Source: Desulforapulum autotrophicum (GTDB lineage: Bacteria > Desulfobacterota > Desulfobacteria > Desulfobacterales > Desulfolunaceae). From it: DNA of 64,000 nt. The translations under genes and the position numbers were made by a program. The DNA lies in assembly GCA_020723285.1 (NCBI GenBank), contig DYJE01000006.1, positions 124,001 through 188,000 of the forward strand, written 5' to 3'. Below the pieces are notes generated by a model. That model did not search any database, was not told the origin of the DNA, and saw nothing but the letters and a program-made list of their open reading frames with translations. Positions 59,860 to 64,000 of the stretch are shown here, piece after piece (the first letter of the stretch is position 1; every line of letters starts with the position of its first letter).

Positions 59860-61863
59860 ATGGAAACGAAAAAAAACTCCATCGCTGTCAAACTCATCGT
59901 CGGGGGTTTGATGTGCGTTCTCATCCCCCTTGTCACCGTCAGCGTCATCTCACAGCAGTCTTCGCGCTCGGCCCTGATCTCCATGGCCATGGAACGAACC
60001 ATGGATGTGTCGAACAACCTCGCGAAACTGACCCATGCCACACTCACGGCGGAACTGAACCTTGCCAGATCCCTGGCTGCCGGAGAGCGCCAGATCAGGG
60101 TTTCCACGAGCATCAAAGAAAAGGGGATAGATAATGCCCCTGAAGAAATACCCGCGCTGTTCGAAAACCTGAAAACAAAATTCAAGCGGATGGACAAGAT
60201 TTACCAGGGGCTCTTTGTGACCGATGACAAAGGTTTCATCTACACGGGAGTGGATGAGAACGATAACGAAATCAAAGGAACGTCCGTCGCGGACAAGGAA
60301 TACTTCAAACGGCTGACAGAATCCAAAGAGCCGGTCGTAAGTGAAATCGTCCGGGCGGACAAAGGGGATGGGTTCATTTTCACGGTGTGCGCACCGGTCA
60401 AATCCGCATCCGGAGAATTCATCGGTTCCGTGGTCACCGTGGTCAAGGCCGGTTACCTCATCGACATTGTCGCAGGACAGAAAATTGGGGCTACCGGCTA
60501 CGGATACATGGTGGACCGGAACGCGGTCATCAATATCCATCCGGTCAGGGAAAACATCCTGACCCTTGACCTGAAAGTCCTCAAAGGCACAGAAACACTC
60601 GGAAACCGTCTGACCCGTGGAGCTGCGGGGTATGAAACCTACCATTACAAAGGGGATAAAAAGGTGTCCGGTTTTTCCCCGGTGGGCATCAACGGCTGGA
60701 TGGTGGTCACGGCCCAGTTCATGGACGAGGTCACAGCCTCGGCCAACGCCATGCGCAACCTGACGATCATCGTCGCCCTCATCTCCGTCCTCGTCACCGT
60801 AGGGGTCATCGGATTTTCCGTAAAAATCATCGTCAGCCCCATCAATTCAGCCGTCACCAGCCTCAAGGATATCGCTCAGGGCAAAGGGGATCTCACCTTG
60901 AGGCTCACATCCCGGAGCAACGATGAAATCGGCGAACTGGCCCGCTGGTTCAATCTGTTCATGGACAAGCTCCAGGACATGGTCGGGCAGATTTCGAAAA
61001 GTGTCGGCATGCTGACAGACTCCTCGTCGGAGCTTTTTGCTGTTTCCGAAACCATGAGCAGCACAACCCGGAAAACATCGGATCGGTCCGGGAATGTGGC
61101 CGAAGCCGCCAGCCACCTGAACGACAACATGATTTCCGCCGCATCGGCCATGGAGCAGTCCTGTCATAATACGGATATGGTGGCCAGGGCGGCTGAAGAG
61201 ATGTCATCGACCATCACCGAGATTGCGCGGAATTCCGAAAAAGCCCGATCCATCTCCCATCAGGCGGCCGAGCAGGCCTCCACCAGCACAAGCCAGATGG
61301 CCCAGCTGGGCGAAGCGGCCCAGGCCATCGGACGTGTTGTAGAAACCATCAACGAAATTTCCGAACAGGTCAACCTTCTTGCCCTGAACGCCACCATCGA
61401 AGCGGCAAGAGCCGGTGAAGCGGGCAAGGGCTTTGCCGTGGTCGCCAACGAAATCAAGGAACTGGCCCGACAGACCGCCGATGCCACACGGGACATCGAA
61501 ACGAAAATCGATGACATACAGAACGTCACCGAACAGACCATCCACCGGATTGACATCATCAACGGGGTCATCGGGGAAGTCAACCATGTGGTTATCGGCA
61601 TTGCCTCCGCTGTGGAAGAGCAGTCAGCATCCACCTCTGAAATCGCCCTGAACGTGGCACAGGCTGCATCAGGCATTCAGGATATCCATAAAAACCTCTC
61701 CCACAGCACAGCTCTCGCCACCGATATTTCAAAGGATATCAGCGACGTCAATACCGACACCCTGGATATCGCAAAGGCCAGCGCCCGGATCAGCCAGTCA
61801 TGTAAAAATCTGTTCGATCTGGCCGACGGCCTGAAAAACATGGTCGGACAGTTCAGGATATAG
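59860..61863 (+). CDS. Methyl-accepting chemotaxis protein (dCache, HAMP, MCP signal)
   Basis: The 667-residue receptor has an N-terminal helix (LIVGGLMCVLIPLVTVSVIS), a double-Cache periplasmic sensor of about 250 residues (IYQGLFVTDDKGFIYTGVDE, YGYMVDRNAVINIHP), a second membrane helix (IIVALISVLVTVGVIGFSV), a HAMP domain (SPINSAVTSLKDIAQGKGDL) and the MCP core with EQVNLLALNATIEAARAGEA and KGFAVVANEIKELA. CAGGAG precedes ATG 59860. No che genes are close, and no C-terminal CheR-tethering pentapeptide is present. The ligand is not known; dCache sensors often bind amino acids or organic acids. Confidence 0.94.
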   Translation: METKKNSIAVKLIVGGLMCVLIPLVTVSVISQQSSRSALISMAMERTMDVSNNLAKLTHATLTAELNLARSLAAGERQIRVSTSIKEKGIDNAPEEIPALFENLKTKFKRMDKIYQGLFVTDDKGFIYTGVDENDNEIKGTSVADKEYFKRLTESKEPVVSEIVRADKGDGFIFTVCAPVKSASGEFIGSVVTVVKAGYLIDIVAGQKIGATGYGYMVDRNAVINIHPVRENILTLDLKVLKGTETLGNRLTRGAAGYETYHYKGDKKVSGFSPVGINGWMVVTAQFMDEVTASANAMRNLTIIVALISVLVTVGVIGFSVKIIVSPINSAVTSLKDIAQGKGDLTLRLTSRSNDEIGELARWFNLFMDKLQDMVGQISKSVGMLTDSSSELFAVSETMSSTTRKTSDRSGNVAEAASHLNDNMISAASAMEQSCHNTDMVARAAEEMSSTITEIARNSEKARSISHQAAEQASTSTSQMAQLGEAAQAIGRVVETINEISEQVNLLALNATIEAARAGEAGKGFAVVANEIKELARQTADATRDIETKIDDIQNVTEQTIHRIDIINGVIGEVNHVVIGIASAVEEQSASTSEIALNVAQAASGIQDIHKNLSHSTALATDISKDISDVNTDTLDIAKASARISQSCKNLFDLADGLKNMVGQFRI

Positions 61864-62182
61864 ACATGTCATTTTATGAAAAATAACTCCTAAAATCCAT
61901 CCTCGTCAGGCATGAGCCTGAATGGGTCATACGAGCTTCGGCTGCCCGAACGCGAGAAGAAAGTGAAGACATAAAGAGGACCGTGAACCTGCGGTGTCTT
62001 TATGTCTTTTTTTGTTTTCCGTTCCGGAACCCTCCCAGGGGATATTTCCCGAGAGGTTTGTCAAACCTGGAAAGCCGCTGCATGACATGATCGAATGATT
62101 TTCACACGGCATATTTTCAAAGGAACGACTCTGTGATAAAGCTCGATCAAACGGAAACACCCTTTAAAGGAAAAGACAAACC
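61864..62182. other. Gene-free stretch holding the chemoreceptor terminator
   Basis: About 319 bases without a gene. The left half carries the terminator at 61966-62013 and the right half should hold the promoter of the CDF transporter gene. Confidence 0.5.
61966..62013 (+). terminator. Rho-independent terminator of the chemoreceptor gene
   Basis: AAGACATAAAGA (61966-61977) pairs perfectly with TCTTTATGTCTT (61997-62008) and is followed by five T residues. It is 100 bases after the chemoreceptor stop. Confidence 0.88.
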
Positions 62183-63088
62183 ATGCCTTCTCTGAAACGA
62201 TACGCCGCACTGTCCATCATGGCGGCCCTGATGACCATCGCACTCAAAACCGCTGCATACAAACTCACCGGATCGGTGGGCCTTCTTTCCGACGCCATGG
62301 AGTCTCTGGTCAACCTGGCCGGTGCCCTCATGGCTCTTGCCATGCTTACCATTGCCGCGAAACCGGCGGATGAAAGGCACCCATACGGCCACACCAAGGC
62401 CGAATATTTTTCAAGCGGCGTGGAAGGAACCCTGATCCTGGTGGCGGCGGTAAGCATCGCCTGCGCCGCCATTCACCGGCTGATCGACCAGAAACCCCTG
62501 GAGCAGATCGGCATCGGTATGGCGGTCACCGTGGCCGCGTCACTGATCAACCTCCTCACGGCCCTTATCCTTCTCCGGGCCGGGAAAACCTACCGGTCCA
62601 TCACCCTGGAAGCCAACGCCCGGCACCTCATGACCGATGTCTGGACCTCGGCGGGCGTCATCGTCGGGGTTTCCGCAGCCTACGTCAGCGGTTACGAGCA
62701 GCTTGACCCGGTGGTGGCTCTTCTGGTGGCGGCCCAGATCATCTGGTCGGGCGTCCGTATTGTCAAGGAATCCGTACTGGGGCTGATGGACACGGCAGCC
62801 GGTCCCGAAGACATGAAAACCATTGAATCGGTTCTTGAACCTTACCGGAACCAGGGTGTCGCCTGGCATGCGCTGCGGACCCGCAAAGCCGGATCACGGA
62901 TTTTTCTCTCGTTTCATGTCCTTGTTCCCGGAATATGGACGGTTCAGCAGGGCCATGATCTTCTGGAAACCATGGAAGAAAAGCTCAAAGAGGCCATTCC
63001 CCAGCTGACGGTGTTCACCCACCTGGAATCCATCGAAGACCCGGTGTGCTGGGACGACGCGGAAGTCCGCGGATTCGACATCAGGTAA
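62183..63088 (+). CDS. Cation diffusion facilitator family transporter
   Basis: The 301-residue protein has about six membrane helices and a C-terminal cytoplasmic domain (LRTRKAGSRIFLSFHVLVPG). The helix-5 metal site is intact as ARHLMTDVWTS (His-x3-Asp), while helix 2 reads LLSDAMESLVN, with Glu and Asn in place of the usual His/Asp and Asp of the metal site. The interhelical ADERHPYGHTKAEYFSSGVEG block is typical. CDF proteins export divalent cations such as Zn or Mn in exchange for protons. The altered site makes the metal uncertain. Confidence 0.9.
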   Translation: MPSLKRYAALSIMAALMTIALKTAAYKLTGSVGLLSDAMESLVNLAGALMALAMLTIAAKPADERHPYGHTKAEYFSSGVEGTLILVAAVSIACAAIHRLIDQKPLEQIGIGMAVTVAASLINLLTALILLRAGKTYRSITLEANARHLMTDVWTSAGVIVGVSAAYVSGYEQLDPVVALLVAAQIIWSGVRIVKESVLGLMDTAAGPEDMKTIESVLEPYRNQGVAWHALRTRKAGSRIFLSFHVLVPGIWTVQQGHDLLETMEEKLKEAIPQLTVFTHLESIEDPVCWDDAEVRGFDIR

Positions 63089-63097
63089 CCGGATCTG

Positions 63098-64000
63098 TCA
63101 CCTGGAAAAAGCGTTGGTGTAAATGGAAATCTCCACACCGACCCGGTGGTCGTACATGACGCCGGGCTGGGTGATGCTGTCGGACGTGACCGAACTGCGT
63201 GAGTAGTAGCGGCTTTCCATGTGCAGCTTGGTGAATTTTTCGTTGAAGCGGTTGATGGGTTCAAGGGTGGCGCTGATGGGGTCCAGCATGAACATGCACA
63301 CCGAACCCAGGGCTTTCGACCCCAGAACCTTGTTGTCGTTGGACTTGATGCCGTCCCGAAGATAAATGAAAGCCTCTCCGAACAACGCTCCGCCAAGGGG
63401 TGTCACGAAAATGTCCTGAATGGACGGATCTTCGAAAAAGGCCTCAAGACCGTATTCGTAAAGACAGGTGGACATCATGAACGAATAGGTCAGGGATTCC
63501 AGGCGTGTGTAGTTTTTGTTCATGGCATGGGTGTAGTAGGCCGCGCCGAAATACGGATGGCCGATATAGTTCACTTCCCATTCGTCCTTGTCCCACACCG
63601 GCCCCCCGGAAAAAACATTCTTGTCGTACCTGTACCAGAGGTTGTCCGGAGACAGGTCCTTCTTTTCTTCGGGCCATTTGGAAAAACTCTCGGGCATCAC
63701 GTAAAGAAACGCAATGGTCCCTACGGCCATGGCCAGAATCGTTCCCGAATCTCCCTTGACCTGGTCCATCACATCCCGGGCTCCCCCGTTCGATCCCCCC
63801 GGCATCTTCATAACGTCACTTAAAAGGTCACGGCTGTTACCGGATTCTGAAAATGTGGGGGAGTACAGGCAGGAGTCAGGCAATCCGAAAAAATTGAAAC
63901 CCCGGATAAAGGCATGAATGCTGCGTGAGCTGCCATGGCCGTCAGGAATGGCCATGCCAAAGGGCGGCGGTTCGCTGGTGTCCCCCAGAGCCCAGGCGTC
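63098..64000 (-). CDS. DUF3943-like protein (partial, N-terminus beyond window)
   Basis: The frame stays open to the right edge, so the true start is outside; 300 codons are present. The segment EVNYIGHPYFGAAYYTHAMN and the later FVTPLGGALFGEAFIYLRDG are features of the DUF3943 group of predicted envelope proteins, and a hydrophobic stretch (ILAMAVGTIAFLYV) lies in the first half. An internal ATG at 63955 is not favoured because the upstream codons stay open and protein-like. Function unknown. It converges with the CDF gene, 10 bases apart. Confidence 0.75.
   Translation of the reverse strand, partial: DAWALGDTSEPPPFGMAIPDGHGSSRSIHAFIRGFNFFGLPDSCLYSPTFSESGNSRDLLSDVMKMPGGSNGGARDVMDQVKGDSGTILAMAVGTIAFLYVMPESFSKWPEEKKDLSPDNLWYRYDKNVFSGGPVWDKDEWEVNYIGHPYFGAAYYTHAMNKNYTRLESLTYSFMMSTCLYEYGLEAFFEDPSIQDIFVTPLGGALFGEAFIYLRDGIKSNDNKVLGSKALGSVCMFMLDPISATLEPINRFNEKFTKLHMESRYYSRSSVTSDSITQPGVMYDHRVGVEISIYTNAFSR

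Noticed and set aside
1-64000. tRNA, rRNA, CRISPR array, integrase or phage genes
   Set aside because: Both strands were read for tRNA-like T-arm motifs, regular spaced repeats and recombinase signatures, and none was found. A covariance-model scan could still find small RNAs that were missed.

Overview
This window is bacterial chromosome from a Gram-negative anaerobe, most likely a member of the Desulfobacterota (Desulfobacterales-like). That placement is an inference from gene content: a bacteriohemerythrin, a DUF362 protein, a DmdC-type acyl-CoA dehydrogenase next to a sigma-54 activator, an archaeal-type ADH synthase, many lipoproteins with lipoboxes, LpxL and Wza/Wzz-type envelope genes, and a very high density of two-component, HD-GYP and PilZ proteins. 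No rRNA, tRNA, CRISPR array, prophage or transposase was found.

Layout. Bases 1-3.6 kb hold the end of a di-heme cytochrome c peroxidase gene, a small secreted repeat protein, and an ECF sigma factor operon in which the membrane anti-sigma factor and the next lipoprotein both appear to carry a carbohydrate-binding-like E-set domain. 3.6-9 kb holds a PilZ protein, a PIF1-HRDC-HTH helicase, a PAS/HD-GYP protein, a Nudix hydrolase and a TetR regulator. 9-19 kb is rich in exported proteins: three large lipoproteins or hydrolases, a beta-propeller lipoprotein, a lipase, an iron-sulfur reductase and a hemerythrin. 19-26 kb holds a sigma-54 activator divergent from an acyl-CoA dehydrogenase, with paired operator-like palindromes between them, then a YheT hydrolase bracketed by inverted copies of a repeat element, and a DUF362 protein.

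29.4-31.8 kb holds the most unusual pair: a leaderless NrtA/NMT1-like ligand-binding protein and a second protein in which the same domain is fused to a complete response-regulator receiver. Converging on it is an operon (37.9 down to 31.8 kb) of a hybrid histidine kinase, a REC/HD-GYP regulator, exonuclease I and a small protein. 38-42 kb holds PtsP, a DUF4405 membrane protein and a stripped-down DUF294 nucleotidyltransferase, then a PIN toxin-antitoxin pair.

43.8-46.2 kb is a second unusual signalling operon: a REC-DUF4388-roadblock fusion with a ribosome site buried at the fusion joint, a PHP-domain protein and a lone HATPase. 46-51.5 kb holds an old-yellow-enzyme type reductase, a hydrolase, MarC and a B12-binding radical SAM protein. 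51.6-57.2 kb holds envelope and polysaccharide genes (SLBB export protein, Wzz-like protein, LpxL) with ADH synthase. 57-64 kb holds an NtrC-type regulator, a ferritin-like protein, a chemoreceptor, a CDF transporter and the end of a DUF3943 protein.

How the parts fit together: c-di-GMP reception (PilZ) and hydrolysis (two HD-GYP proteins), receivers on five separate proteins and two sigma-54 activators show that this is mostly a regulatory and envelope region. No GGDEF cyclase, polysaccharide polymerase or ABC-transporter permease lies in the window, so partners must be elsewhere.
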